Shown piece after piece: positions 1-8,782 of a stretch of DNA of 64,000 nucleotides (its first letter is position 1; each line of letters opens with the position of its first letter). A model generated the notes under the pieces. It saw nothing but the letters and a program-made list of their open reading frames with translations, did no database searches and was not told the DNA's origin. The position numbers were made by a program, and so were the translations under genes. Origin of the DNA: Paraburkholderia caffeinilytica (GTDB lineage: Bacteria; Pseudomonadota; Gammaproteobacteria; Burkholderiales; Burkholderiaceae); assembly GCF_003368325.1 (NCBI RefSeq), contig NZ_CP031466.1, positions 1,736,001-1,800,000 on the forward strand, read 5' to 3'.

Positions 1-72
1 AGCGCGCCGCGCAGCTGGCGCACCCGCCTGATGTGGCGCGCCGCCGCCCGCACTCTGCCGACGGAGCGCTGA
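1..72 (+). CDS. C-terminal fragment of upstream gene, probably the partner ABC permease
   Basis: Frame 1 is open from the window edge to a TGA at 70-72 and gives 23 residues ending ARTLPTER. The stop lies 2 nt before the ATG of the next permease, so the two are translationally close. Amino-acid ABC operons usually pair two permeases, so this is plausibly the other permease. That is an inference from position; the fragment is too short to identify. Confidence 0.45.
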   Translation, partial: SAPRSWRTRLMWRAAARTLPTER

Positions 73-74
73 TC

Positions 75-731
75 ATGGTCGAATTCACACTGTGGGACAT
101 CGCCCGCAATCTGTTGCTCGCCGCCCGCTGGACGGTGTTGTTGTCGCTGATCGCGTTTGTCGGCGGCGGCATGGTCGGGCTCATCCTGCTCGCGATGCGC
201 GTGTCGCCGTTGCCATGGCTGCGGAGGATCGTGGTGGTGTATGTGGAGGTGTTTCAAGGCACGCCATTGCTGATGCAGCTGTTTCTGGCGTTCTTCGGCC
301 TGCCCTTGCTGGGCGTCGACGTCTCGCCCTGGGTCGCGGCGACCGTCACGCTGACGCTTTACACCAGCGCGTATCTGGTGGATATCTGGCGCGGCTGCGT
401 GGAAGCCGTGCCGCGTGGACAGTGGTCCGCCGGAGCGAGTCTGGGCATGACGTTCGGCCAGCAACTGCGCTACATCGTCTGGCCGCAGGCGCTGAAGATC
501 GCCGTGGCGCCGACCGTCGGCTTCCTCGTGCAGGTGGTGAAAAGCACGGCGCTCGCGTCGATCATCGGCTTCACGGAATTGACCAAGACCGGCACGATGA
601 TCACCAACGCCGCATTCCGCCCGTTTCCGATCTACGGCATGGTCGCGATGATTTACTTCGCGATGTGTTTCCCGTTGACCTGGTATGCGCGGGTGCTGGA
701 AAAGCGGCAAAAGGTGGGGCAGCACCGGTGA
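75..731 (+). CDS. Polar amino-acid ABC transporter permease (HisM/GlnP family)
   Basis: This 218-residue inner-membrane protein is the channel subunit of an amino-acid ABC importer. Several hydrophobic segments are visible, starting with a helix at about residues 15-40 (TVLLSLIAFVGGGMVG). The conserved FQGTPLL segment of polar amino-acid permeases follows, and then the EAA loop that docks the ATPase (EAVPRGQWSAGASLGM, about residues 114-130). I chose the ATG at 75 because it follows the previous stop by 2 nt and gives the family N-terminus; the frame is open further upstream from 33. The gene is the last in its operon and a strong terminator follows. The substrate cannot be told from the permease. 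Confidence 0.9.
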   Translation: MVEFTLWDIARNLLLAARWTVLLSLIAFVGGGMVGLILLAMRVSPLPWLRRIVVVYVEVFQGTPLLMQLFLAFFGLPLLGVDVSPWVAATVTLTLYTSAYLVDIWRGCVEAVPRGQWSAGASLGMTFGQQLRYIVWPQALKIAVAPTVGFLVQVVKSTALASIIGFTELTKTGTMITNAAFRPFPIYGMVAMIYFAMCFPLTWYARVLEKRQKVGQHR

Positions 732-801
732 CTTGCCGTTGGCGGATCCTTGCCGAACGGAACGCCTGCCAACACGCTTAGCGGCCCTCACACGCATCCA
801 C

Positions 802-840
802 AAAAAAGCGGCAACCGTTTCAGACGGTTGCCGCTTTTTT
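802..840 (+). terminator. Rho-independent terminator after the ABC permease
   Basis: The inverted repeat 802-817 / 825-840 (core GCGGCAACCG / CGGTTGCCGC) has a 7-nt loop. It is flanked by six A on the left and six T on the right, so it can terminate both this operon and the convergent cytochrome gene that ends at 859. Confidence 0.92.
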
Positions 841-858
841 ACTGCCGCCGCGATTGGG

Positions 859-2139
859 CTACTTCGCCGCCTGCGTCGACTTCCGCAACTTCGCCACGTC
901 GTCCGCCGTGACCGCCGGCCCACGGTTATTCCACCCGGCCCGCACGAAGGTCAGCACATCGGCGATCTGCCGGTCGTTGAGCACCGGCGCGTACTTCGGC
1001 ATCGGATACGGTGCGGGAATACCGCCGATCACCAGATCCTCCGTACCGTTCAAGGTCACGTTGATCAGCGACGACGGATCCTTCTCCAGCACGTTCGGAT
1101 TCCCGGCCAGCGGCGCGAGCATCGGCGCAAAGCCGCGTCCATCGACGCCATGGCAGTGCATGCAATACGCCGTATAAACGCGCGCGCCGGCATCGTTCGC
1201 GGGACGGTTCAGCGATACCTTCGTCGCCTGCGGCTCGTACGTATACGGCGGCGCACCGCTGCCGCCCGCCGGCGGCAGCGACTTCAGATACGTGGACATC
1301 GCGGCGATGTCGGCATCGCTCATGCCCTGCGTGCTGTTGTTGATCACACTGGTCATCGAACCGAAGGCCGATGCGTGGCGATTGGCGCCGGTCTTCAGGA
1401 ACGCCTGCAGATCCTGATCGTTCCAGCGGCCCAGGCCGACGTTGTGCTCGCCCGTCAGGTTCGCCGCGAACCAGCCGTCGAGCAGGCCGCCGCTCAGGAA
1501 CGCGCTGCCGCTTTCATCCATCGCCTTCTCCTGGAACGCGATGCCGCGCGGCGTATGGCACGAGCCGCAGTGCCCCAGGCCCTGGATCAGATACGCGCCC
1601 CGGTTCCACGCGACATCCTTGCCCGGCTTGTCCTGATAGGCGCCCTTCTCCAGGAACACCATGTTCCAGAACTTCAACGGCCAGCGCATGTTCAACGGCC
1701 ATTCGATGTCCGGTTCGCGATTCGCCTGCTGCACCGGTGCGACGCCGCTCATGAAGTACGCGTACAGCGCCTTCATGTCGTCGTCGTTGACCTTCGCGTA
1801 CGACGGGTACGGCATCGCCGGATACAGGTTGTGGCCGTCTTTCGCGACGCCTTCGCGCATTGCTCTCGCAAAGTCCTCTTCCGTGTAATTGCCGATGCCG
1901 GTTTGCTGATCCGGCGTGATGTTGGTGGTGTAGATCGGGCCCATCGGCGTGGTCATCGCGAGGCCGCCCGCGAACGGCTTGCCCTTCGGCGCCGTATGGC
2001 AGGCGACGCAATCGCCGGCCTTCGCCAGATAGGCGCCGCGCTGTACCAGCGCCTGATCCGCCGCTTGCGCCGGACCTTGCGTCAGGAACGGCAATGCCAC
2101 GCATAGCGCCGCACCGAAACCCTTGAGTGTGTCTTTCAT
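859..2139 (-). CDS. Tri-haem cytochrome c subunit of molybdenum-hydroxylase complex 1
   Basis: The 426-residue protein has a Sec signal peptide (cleavage near residue 26, after AQA) and three CxxCH haem sites: CVACH at 44-48, CGSCH at 191-195 and CMHCH at 326-330. The family passes electrons from periplasmic dehydrogenases (gluconate, alcohol, AldFGH-type aldehyde dehydrogenase) to quinone or oxidases. It is the third gene of a minus-strand operon (FeS subunit 4852-4397, molybdopterin subunit 4395-2152, cytochrome), starting 12 nt after the previous stop. The most likely role is electron acceptor for the neighbouring molybdoenzyme. No membrane anchor is seen apart from the signal peptide. Confidence 0.92.
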   Translation of the reverse strand: MKDTLKGFGAALCVALPFLTQGPAQAADQALVQRGAYLAKAGDCVACHTAPKGKPFAGGLAMTTPMGPIYTTNITPDQQTGIGNYTEEDFARAMREGVAKDGHNLYPAMPYPSYAKVNDDDMKALYAYFMSGVAPVQQANREPDIEWPLNMRWPLKFWNMVFLEKGAYQDKPGKDVAWNRGAYLIQGLGHCGSCHTPRGIAFQEKAMDESGSAFLSGGLLDGWFAANLTGEHNVGLGRWNDQDLQAFLKTGANRHASAFGSMTSVINNSTQGMSDADIAAMSTYLKSLPPAGGSGAPPYTYEPQATKVSLNRPANDAGARVYTAYCMHCHGVDGRGFAPMLAPLAGNPNVLEKDPSSLINVTLNGTEDLVIGGIPAPYPMPKYAPVLNDRQIADVLTFVRAGWNNRGPAVTADDVAKLRKSTQAAK

Positions 2140-2151
2140 GTTGGGCTCCAG

Positions 2152-4395
2152 TCAGGCGGTTTGTAGCTGACTGCCGACCGGCAATTGCCGCAGCCGCTTG
2201 CCGGTGGCCGCATAAATCGCGTTCGTCAGGGCGGGCGCGAGCGCCGCCGTGCCCGGTTCGCCGATGCCGCCCGGCGCCTCGCTGCTCTTCACGATATGCA
2301 CCTCGATAGGCGGCGTTTGATCGATCCGCAGCATCCGGTAGTCGGTGAAGTTGTTCTGCTCGACGCGGCCGTCCTTGATCGTGATCTCGCTATAGAGCGC
2401 GGCCGTGATGCCGAAGACGATGCCGCCCTGCACCTGCGCTTCGATCGTGTTCGGATTCACCACCATCCCGCAGTCGACCGCGCACACGACCCGCTTCACG
2501 GCCACCTCGCCCTGATCGACCGCCACGTCGACGACGATCGAGAAGAAGCTGCCGAACGCGTGCATCACCGAGACGCCGCGCCCTTGACCCTTCGGCACCG
2601 CGCTGCCCCAGTTCGCCGCCCGCGTGGCGGTATTGAGCACGTTCAGCGCGCGCGGCGTCTTGCCCAGCAGATCCTGGCGGTATTTGACCGGATCGACTTT
2701 CGCCTGCGCGGCGAGTTCGTCGATAAAACTCTCGACCACGAAGGTGCCGCGCGTCGGTCCCACGCCGCGCCAGAACGCCGTGGGCACGGCGTGCGGCTCC
2801 TGGCGCACATAGTCGACCAGTTGATTCGGCAAGTCGTACGGCAGGTCCGAGGCGACTTCCACCGCATCCGGGTCGAGACCGTTCCTGAAGGCGGGCGGCG
2901 CGAAACGCGCCAGGATCGACGAACCGACAATCCGATGCTGCCAGGCGACCGGCTTGCCGTTCGCGTCGAGGCCGGCGGAGATCCTGTCGTAGTAGTACGG
3001 CCGGTACATGTCGTGCTGGATGTCCTCTTCGCGCGTCCACAGCACCTTCACCGGCGTCGATACCTGTTTGCCGATCTTGACCGCCTGCGTGACCATGTCG
3101 AACTCGAGCCGCCGGCCAAAGCCGCCGCCGAGCAGATGGTTGTGCACCACAATCTTGTCCGCGGGCAAGCCGGTGACGGCGACCGCCGCGTCGACCACCC
3201 GCGTCGGCACTTGCGAGCCGAGCCAGATGTCGCAACCGTCGGGCCGCACGTGGACCGTGCAGTTGATCGGCTCCATTGTGGCGTGGGCGAGGAACGGCTG
3301 CTGATACACGGCGTCGACGCGTGTCTTCGCGTTTGCAAACGCGTTGTTCACATCGCCGTCTTTACGCGCCACCGCACCGTTTCGCTGCGACGCATTGGCG
3401 AGATCGTCGACGATCTGTTTCATGCCGATCTTCGCGCCCGCGCCTTCGTTCCATTTGATATCGAGCGCCTGCAAACCGCGTTTGGCGGCCCACGTGTGAT
3501 CGCCGATCACGGCGACCGCGTTATCGACCTTGACGACCTGACGCACGCCGGGGATCTTCTTCGCGTGGGTATCGTCGACGCTGGCGAGCGTGCCACCGAA
3601 CACCGGACAGTTCGCAATGGCCGCATAGACCATGCCGGGCACGCGCACGTCCAGTCCGAACATCGCCGTGCCGTCGACCTTCTCCGGCGAATCGAGGCGC
3701 TTAACCGCCGTGCCGATCACCTTGAAGTCTTTCGGGTCTTTCAACTTGACGTTCTGCGGCGCGGGCAATCCGGCGGCGGCGTTCACCAACTGACCGTAGC
3801 CGATGCTGCGATTGCTCGCCGCATGCCTCACCTGCCCGGCTTCTGCATGACAGCTTGCCGGATCGACCTGCCATTGCTGCGCGGCGGTGCTGATCAGTAC
3901 GGTGCGTGCTGCCGCGCCGGCTCGGCGCATCGGCTCCCACGCATAGCGGATCGATGTCGAGCCGCCCGTGAGCTGGCCGCCGAGCAGCGGGTCCATGAAG
4001 AGCTTTTCGTTCGGCGGCGCATGGTCGAGGGTGACCGAGTCGAGCGGAACTTCGAGTTCTTCGGCGATCAGCATCGGGATCGACGTGTAGACGCCTTGCC
4101 CCATTTCGACCTTCGGAATCACCAGCGTGACCTTGCCGGCCGTGTCGATCTGGATGAAGGCATTCGGCGCGAACACGCCGCTGTGTGGCGCTTCGTCGGC
4201 ATCGCCGCCGATCACCGATTTGCCGGCCTTCTGGTCCTGACTGACGGCAGGCATGCTGAAGCCGAGCAGCAAGCCGCCGCCGGTTGCCGCGCCTACCGTG
4301 ACGCCGAATTTGAGGAACGTGCGGCGCGATATAGCACCTTTGCCGCCCTTCGATGGTTGCGCGCGGTTTTGCGAATCGAGCAATCCCTGGGACAT
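2152..4395 (-). CDS. Molybdopterin-binding large subunit, xanthine dehydrogenase / isoquinoline 1-oxidoreductase (IorB) type
   Basis: The 747-residue protein carries a twin-arginine signal (SRRTFLKFG, about residues 24-32) followed by a hydrophobic stretch, so it should be exported folded with its cofactor. Features of the family include an MGQGVYTSIPMLIAEEL motif, GGGFGRRLE, the RGVGPTRGTF region and a C-terminal GGIGEPGTAALAPAL segment, the usual place of the catalytic Glu. The family oxidises aldehydes or N-heterocycles by water-derived hydroxylation. An upstream Met in frame (position 4452) is possible, but the ATG at 4395 gives a proper Tat leader and sits 1 nt after the FeS subunit's stop. 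The substrate is unknown. Confidence 0.9.
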   Translation of the reverse strand: MSQGLLDSQNRAQPSKGGKGAISRRTFLKFGVTVGAATGGGLLLGFSMPAVSQDQKAGKSVIGGDADEAPHSGVFAPNAFIQIDTAGKVTLVIPKVEMGQGVYTSIPMLIAEELEVPLDSVTLDHAPPNEKLFMDPLLGGQLTGGSTSIRYAWEPMRRAGAAARTVLISTAAQQWQVDPASCHAEAGQVRHAASNRSIGYGQLVNAAAGLPAPQNVKLKDPKDFKVIGTAVKRLDSPEKVDGTAMFGLDVRVPGMVYAAIANCPVFGGTLASVDDTHAKKIPGVRQVVKVDNAVAVIGDHTWAAKRGLQALDIKWNEGAGAKIGMKQIVDDLANASQRNGAVARKDGDVNNAFANAKTRVDAVYQQPFLAHATMEPINCTVHVRPDGCDIWLGSQVPTRVVDAAVAVTGLPADKIVVHNHLLGGGFGRRLEFDMVTQAVKIGKQVSTPVKVLWTREEDIQHDMYRPYYYDRISAGLDANGKPVAWQHRIVGSSILARFAPPAFRNGLDPDAVEVASDLPYDLPNQLVDYVRQEPHAVPTAFWRGVGPTRGTFVVESFIDELAAQAKVDPVKYRQDLLGKTPRALNVLNTATRAANWGSAVPKGQGRGVSVMHAFGSFFSIVVDVAVDQGEVAVKRVVCAVDCGMVVNPNTIEAQVQGGIVFGITAALYSEITIKDGRVEQNNFTDYRMLRIDQTPPIEVHIVKSSEAPGGIGEPGTAALAPALTNAIYAATGKRLRQLPVGSQLQTA

Positions 4396-4396
4396 G

Positions 4397-4852
4397 TCAG
4401 GCCCCCTTCGCGGCTTGCCGGATCGCCGCGCGGATGCGGTTGTACGTTCCACAGCGGCAGATGTTGCCGGCCATGGCGGCGTCGATATCCGCGTCGGTCG
4501 GATTGGGATTGCTCGCGATCAGCGAGGCCGCCGACATCACCTGCCCCGACTGACAGTAGCCGCATTGCACGACGTCCAGCTGACGCCATGCCTGCTGCAC
4601 CTTCTGCCCGGCCGGCGTGCTGCCGACCGCTTCGATGGTGGTGATTTTCCGGTCGCCGACCGCCGCCGCCGGCAGCACGCACGAGCGCACCGCGACGCCA
4701 TCGAGATGCACGGTGCACGCGCCGCATTGAGCGATGCCACAACCGAACTTGGTGCCGGTCAAGCCGACGAGGTCGCGTAACACCCACAACAGGGGCATGT
4801 CGGGCGGCGCGTCGACGGTATGGGTCTGGCCGTTGATGTTGAACGTTGTCAT
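4397..4852 (-). CDS. [2Fe-2S] small subunit of molybdenum-hydroxylase complex 1 (IorA type)
   Basis: The 151-residue protein has an N-terminal plant-type ferredoxin site (C38, C43, C46, C58; CGIAQCGAC) and a C-terminal all-helical site (C97, C100, C132, C134; CGYCQSGQ and CRCGTY). It relays electrons from the molybdenum site to the cytochrome subunit. It has no signal peptide and is probably carried out with the Tat-bearing large subunit. It is the first gene of the operon. A perfect 14-bp palindrome lies 33-46 bp upstream of its start. Confidence 0.92.
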   Translation of the reverse strand: MTTFNINGQTHTVDAPPDMPLLWVLRDLVGLTGTKFGCGIAQCGACTVHLDGVAVRSCVLPAAAVGDRKITTIEAVGSTPAGQKVQQAWRQLDVVQCGYCQSGQVMSAASLIASNPNPTDADIDAAMAGNICRCGTYNRIRAAIRQAAKGA

Positions 4853-5282
4853 GAGCGGCTCCGGTGGGGTTTATTCTTTATCAGTCTGTTTAGACAGAGA
4901 CGTCGAACCAAAACGCAAAGACTTGCCGTGTTTATTCGATACGCCGTGCTAATACGTCATGCGGCCACAGTTCAATGCGTGCAGTAGATGATGCGCAGCG
5001 CGAGTGCGCCGGAAAGGACCTGGAAATTGTAGCCGCGGATAAAGAAGTTCGCAGAAAACGCGCATATGTCCTGGCGCCGGAAGAGACCCGGCCGCCGCCC
5101 GTGCCGGAAGCAGAACGGGCTGCGGACCAATGCGTTACCATTGCCGCATCGGCCTGATCTGACGCGCTTTGCATGCGCGCATCGATCTTGTTGATGCATC
5201 TTCGCGCGATTTTGTTAGCATGGATCTGGCTTGACCCGATCGCCCGGCCTGAACCGGCATGACTATCCGAAGGAGCGGCAAG
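4853..5282. other. Intergenic region between the Mo-hydroxylase operon and the 5283 gene
   Basis: These 430 bp separate two divergent genes. Apart from the palindrome at 4885-4898 and a Shine-Dalgarno (GAAGGAG, about 5268-5274) for the plus-strand gene, I see no gene or structured element. Confidence 0.5.
4885..4898. promoter_or_regulatory. Palindromic operator candidate upstream of the Mo-hydroxylase operon
   Basis: TCTGTTTAGACAGA is a perfect palindrome (TCTGT-N4-ACAGA) 33-46 bp before the FeS subunit start. TAGACAG/CTGTCTA elements are common TetR-family operators in proteobacteria, and the position suits repression. No tetR gene lies in the window, so the regulator is unknown. Confidence 0.4.
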
Positions 5283-5681
5283 ATGAACGACCAGCAATGC
5301 ATTCAATTCCTCTCGGAGATTCGCAAACCGCTATTGGCGCTGCATAAGTCGATCCTCGATCACGAGCGCGCAGCGTATGAAAAGGAATTCGGTCCTGTGA
5401 CCCCGGCGGCCTTCCTGCAGGTGCTCATCAACGGCTCGGGGTTCCGCTGGCTCACGCCGCTTTCCACCGTCATCGCGAATGTCGACGAAATTCTCGACGA
5501 TAAGGAAGCAGACGCCGCCGACCGGCTCGCCGCAGCCGAAGCCGTCTCCGGCCTCTTTTCTCCCGAGCAACCCGACAACGCATTCCTGCCGCGCTATTTG
5601 CCGCTGCTGCAAGCCGACCCGGCGATCCTGCATCACCACGGCCAGGTTTCGCAATTACTGCGCGGCATTGAAGCGAAGTAG
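5283..5681 (+). CDS. Conserved hypothetical protein, cytoplasmic, 132 aa
   Basis: The protein starts MNDQQCIQFL at an ATG preceded by GAAGGAG at good spacing; an in-frame ATG at 5259 has no such site. It is soluble, helical and acidic, with a segment rich in Asp and Ala near residues 75-90 (DEILDDKEADAADRL). There is no signal peptide or membrane helix and no motif I can assign. It seems to be a single-gene unit. The codon pattern fits a real gene, but I do not recognise the function. Confidence 0.7.
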   Translation: MNDQQCIQFLSEIRKPLLALHKSILDHERAAYEKEFGPVTPAAFLQVLINGSGFRWLTPLSTVIANVDEILDDKEADAADRLAAAEAVSGLFSPEQPDNAFLPRYLPLLQADPAILHHHGQVSQLLRGIEAK

Positions 5682-6151
5682 CCGGCGGCGCGTTACTTCG
5701 CGTGGCGCTTCGTTGACGTTGGCTGAAGGTCGTCGCCATGCTTGAAGGCAGCCGCGCTGCGTTCGGTGATGGCGGCGCCTTCGGCTCCCGAATTTACTCA
5801 CCATTGCCGGGCGCACATTCCGGTGGTTCACGTGTCGTCTGGTTGAAGTCTTGCTGAAAGCAGAATCGACTCGCCCTTGACGATTACCAGGTGTCTCGAA
5901 CCCAGCCAACGCAAAAACACCTTATTTCAAGGTGATTTATGCTCGTTTCGTAATAGTGCGCTATGTCTGCACCGTTCACCGTTCGATCCGGCGACGCCCG
6001 GAGGCACAATTTTTTGAATTTGCCTGGCTTTGCTGACTAAATCAAAGGTGAGCTTTTGCGGGAGGCTTTCAGAGGATGCGGCGACAAACGGATCAGCGCG
6101 CTCCGGCGCGTCCTGCTAAGGTAAGAAGACTTTCTTGCAACGTTCCCCGCC
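5682..6151. other. Intergenic region with one weak hairpin
   Basis: No gene is supported in these 470 bp. A short hairpin, CACCTT (5918-5923) and AAGGTG (5929-5934), is flanked by AAAAA and ATTTAT and could be a weak terminator. Base composition drops locally around 5905-6030, which fits a promoter zone for the gene at 6152, but no clear -35/-10 pair stands out. Confidence 0.35.
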
Positions 6152-6970
6152 ATGCAAAACTGGCCGCTTCCCGAAAGCTATACGTTCCGCGATCAAACCG
6201 TGCGCTTTCGCGTGACCGGTAACGGTCCGCCGCTGGTGCTGGTTCACGGCACACCGTTTTCTTCTTACGTCTGGCATCGCATCGCGCCGTATCTCGCACA
6301 GATTCGCACCGTCTATTACTACGACCTGCTTGGCTACGGCCAATCCGAACAACGCGACGCTCAGGACGTCTCGCTCGGCGTGCAGAACGTGCTGCTGGCG
6401 GAATTGCTCGCGCATTGGCAACTGACGAATCCGGACGTCATCGCGCACGATTTCGGCGGCGCGACTTCCTTGCGCGCGCACATCATCGACGGGTGCGACT
6501 ATCGCAGCCTCACGCTAATCGATCCGGTCGCCGTCGCGCCATGGGGTTCGCCGTTCGTGCAGCACGTGCGCGAACACAGCGCGGCCTTCGCCGGGCTGCC
6601 GCCGTATATTCACGAGGCGGTGGTGCAAGCCTACGTGCGCGGCGCGATTGCTCGCGACATTCCGGACGAGGAACTCGCTCCTTATGTGGCGCCGTGGCTC
6701 GGTCCAACGGGACAAGCCGCGTTCTACCGCCAGATCGCCCAAATGGATCAGCGCTACACCGACGCGGTCGAAACACGTTATTCGCAGATGCGTTGCCCGA
6801 CGCAAATCCTGTGGGGCGAAGACGATCAGTGGATTCCGCTCGAGCGCGGCCGGCAACTGGCGGCGGTCATCCCCGAGGCCCGCTTTCAGCCGGTGCCCAG
6901 GTCCGGTCATCTGATGCAGGAAGATGCGCCCGAAGCGATCGTCGCGGCGGCATTGCGGTGGTTCGATTGA
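6152..6970 (+). CDS. Alpha/beta hydrolase, haloalkane dehalogenase / epoxide hydrolase-like
   Basis: The 272-residue protein has the oxyanion motif HGTPFSS (about residues 31-37). Its nucleophile elbow, HDFGGA (about 96-101), carries Asp instead of Ser, as in haloalkane dehalogenases and epoxide hydrolases. A late acid region (GEDDQWIP) and a catalytic His (SGHLMQED, about 252) complete the triad. There is no signal peptide, so it is cytoplasmic. The Asp nucleophile supports C-halide or epoxide hydrolysis via an alkyl-enzyme ester; the true substrate is unknown. It appears monocistronic and is followed by a strong inverted repeat at 7034-7070. Confidence 0.85.
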   Translation: MQNWPLPESYTFRDQTVRFRVTGNGPPLVLVHGTPFSSYVWHRIAPYLAQIRTVYYYDLLGYGQSEQRDAQDVSLGVQNVLLAELLAHWQLTNPDVIAHDFGGATSLRAHIIDGCDYRSLTLIDPVAVAPWGSPFVQHVREHSAAFAGLPPYIHEAVVQAYVRGAIARDIPDEELAPYVAPWLGPTGQAAFYRQIAQMDQRYTDAVETRYSQMRCPTQILWGEDDQWIPLERGRQLAAVIPEARFQPVPRSGHLMQEDAPEAIVAAALRWFD

Positions 6971-7033
6971 AGGAAGGCGTGTAGCCGTTGGCCGATCTGT
7001 ACAGTCGTGACCTGGGCGCGTGGATGTGACAAG

Positions 7034-7070
7034 GCAGCGCTCGCGGCAAACAATTTGCCGCGAGCGCTGC
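7034..7070. terminator. Long GC-rich inverted repeat between convergent genes
   Basis: Arms 7034-7050 and 7054-7070 form a perfect 17-bp stem with a 3-nt loop (CAA), followed by TTGTGT on the plus strand. It lies between the convergent hydrolase (ends 6970) and the NlpD-like gene (ends 7141), so it probably ends both transcripts, although the T-tract is poor. Confidence 0.7.
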
Positions 7071-7140
7071 TTGTGTAGCGAGGACGAAAAATCGCCGACC
7101 TGTATCGGGCCTCTATCCGGACGGGCGGCTGACCGCGAAC

Positions 7141-8106
7141 CTAGCCGCGGCCTTGCGGCAAATACGGCATCGGGTCGATCGGCTTGCCGTCGCGGCGCAA
7201 CTCGAAGCCGACCGAGACGCGCGAGTTGTTCTCATCGCCCATCTCGGCAATCTGCTGACCTTGCCGCACGATGTCGCCGATTTTGACCAGCAGCTTGCGG
7301 TTATGCGAGTACGCGGTCAAAAAATCCTTGTTGTGCTGGACAATGATCAGACTGCCGTAGCTGTTCAGACCGGTGCCGGCGTACATCACCTTGCCGTCGG
7401 CGGCGGCCCGTACCGGATCGCCGGCCTTGCCGCCGATTTCGATGCCGCGTGTTTCGCCCGGCTGGAATGCTTCGATTACGCGGCCACCCGCAGGCCATGC
7501 CAGCGACACGCCGTTCGCATGCCGGGAAGTCTGCTGCGCGACTTCACGTGCTTCGGCGGCGCTGGGCGCGGGGGATGGCGTGGCGGGCTGCGCCGTTGCC
7601 TGCGACAGGCTTGCCGGCGACGCCTGCTGCGCGGCGAGCGGAACAGCCGGCGCGGACGCCGCCGCAGCCTTGGCAGCGGCGGCCGCCGCATTAGCTGCTG
7701 CATTGGCAGCATTCACCGCCCGCACTGTTTCCGGCGAGGCGACGTGCAGCACCTGCCCAAGCTTCAATCGCGAGGAGGGCTTGAGCCCATTCCACGCCTG
7801 CAACTGCCTGACACTGCAATGATGATGCTGCGCGATGCGCGCCAGCGTGTCGCCACGCTTGACGCGATACACCAACGGCGGCGACTTTTTAAGCGGCGCG
7901 CCGTCGTCGGCAGCCGGCTTGACCGAGGTGCCTGCGAGCGCATCGGAAGCCGGCGCTGCAGCCGCCGCCGGCACACCAGACGCAGCCGCTGCCGCGTCAG
8001 TCTGCCCGCCCTGCTGCCCCACATTCGCACAACCGCTAACCGCCAGCGCGACCCACACGCCAGCCAGACTGGCCATCATTGTTCTGTCGAAGCGCTTTCC
8101 CAACAT
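7141..8106 (-). CDS. NlpD-like lipoprotein with LysM and degenerate LytM (M23) domains
   Basis: The 321-residue protein begins with a lipoprotein signal (lipobox AVSGC, Cys at about residue 26). A Pro/Ala spacer leads to a LysM peptidoglycan-binding domain (YRVKRGDTLARIAQ, about 79-125), an Ala-rich linker and a C-terminal M23 domain from about residue 200. The M23 domain lacks the metal ligands: the HxxxD position reads RGIEIGG and the HxH position reads VGFELR. E. coli NlpD and EnvC are degenerate in the same way and act by activating amidases during cell division. I infer the same role, as an outer-membrane-anchored amidase activator. The start follows AGGAG by 7 nt. Confidence 0.85.
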   Translation of the reverse strand: MLGKRFDRTMMASLAGVWVALAVSGCANVGQQGGQTDAAAAASGVPAAAAAPASDALAGTSVKPAADDGAPLKKSPPLVYRVKRGDTLARIAQHHHCSVRQLQAWNGLKPSSRLKLGQVLHVASPETVRAVNAANAAANAAAAAAKAAAASAPAVPLAAQQASPASLSQATAQPATPSPAPSAAEAREVAQQTSRHANGVSLAWPAGGRVIEAFQPGETRGIEIGGKAGDPVRAAADGKVMYAGTGLNSYGSLIIVQHNKDFLTAYSHNRKLLVKIGDIVRQGQQIAEMGDENNSRVSVGFELRRDGKPIDPMPYLPQGRG

Positions 8107-8782
8107 GTTCGACTCCTGCTTTTTATTGGCGAGCCGGATGCTGCCCTGTCGCGTGCGATGCGCGCGTTCTGACGAAGCGCTGCTGTCTGTCGCGACACAG
8201 CGAGGCCGCCTCGTACGGCGCCCACCCGTGCCCTGCCGTCCAACCCAATCCCTTTCACGTCACCGGATGCCCCGGACGCCGGACGCCCGGACACAGACGC
8301 CCGGATGCCCGAAAACGGCCGATCTTCCGCGAAAAGGGCCAGATTGCCGATTAAAATTCACGCGGAATTGTAAAGTGCGTTTTGCAAAAAACGCCCCGGC
8401 CTACACAAACAGATACAAACCTTACGCACGGTGTTGCAGACACGGTTGCATGTGCAACCAGCCCGGCGCCGCATGTCCTCGAGCGGCCGCTGTTCCGTTC
8501 TGATCGGTTGCCGCCGCCCTGGCGGCATGACCCGGTGCATCAGGTCGCTCAGCGCTCGACGCGCGGTGCCGGCCTGACATCTCTAATCTCCAGTCTCTAC
8601 CCGCCCGGCCGGAAGACCGCAGACGGCTGCCCGCCCGACGACCGGACGATAACGTTTGCTTTAACGGCAAAACGCCGTGAAAACTTGAATTGCCACTTGA
8701 TGCGATGGCGCACGTGGATGGAGAAATGCGCCGCGAGGACGGACAGGCGTGCACCCGCCCGGCTCGCAGCGACCGGTCCGGC
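8107..8782. other. Intergenic region, 676 bp, no supported gene
   Basis: Several open frames cross this stretch, but none has a convincing ribosome-binding site or protein-like composition. A local AT-rich patch around 8340-8440 may hold the promoter of the NlpD-like gene or of an unseen transcript. I found no terminator with a T-tract. Confidence 0.4.

Noticed and set aside
2185..4644. An 819-codon open frame opposite the Mo-hydroxylase 1 genes
   Set aside because: It crosses the junction of two real genes, is Arg/His/Asp-rich and has no ribosome site; the minus-strand genes carry clear cofactor motifs.
5918..5934. Strong terminator downstream of the 5283 gene
   Set aside because: The 6-bp stem is short, 240 bp from the stop codon and has only a weak T-tract; noted only as a weak hairpin.
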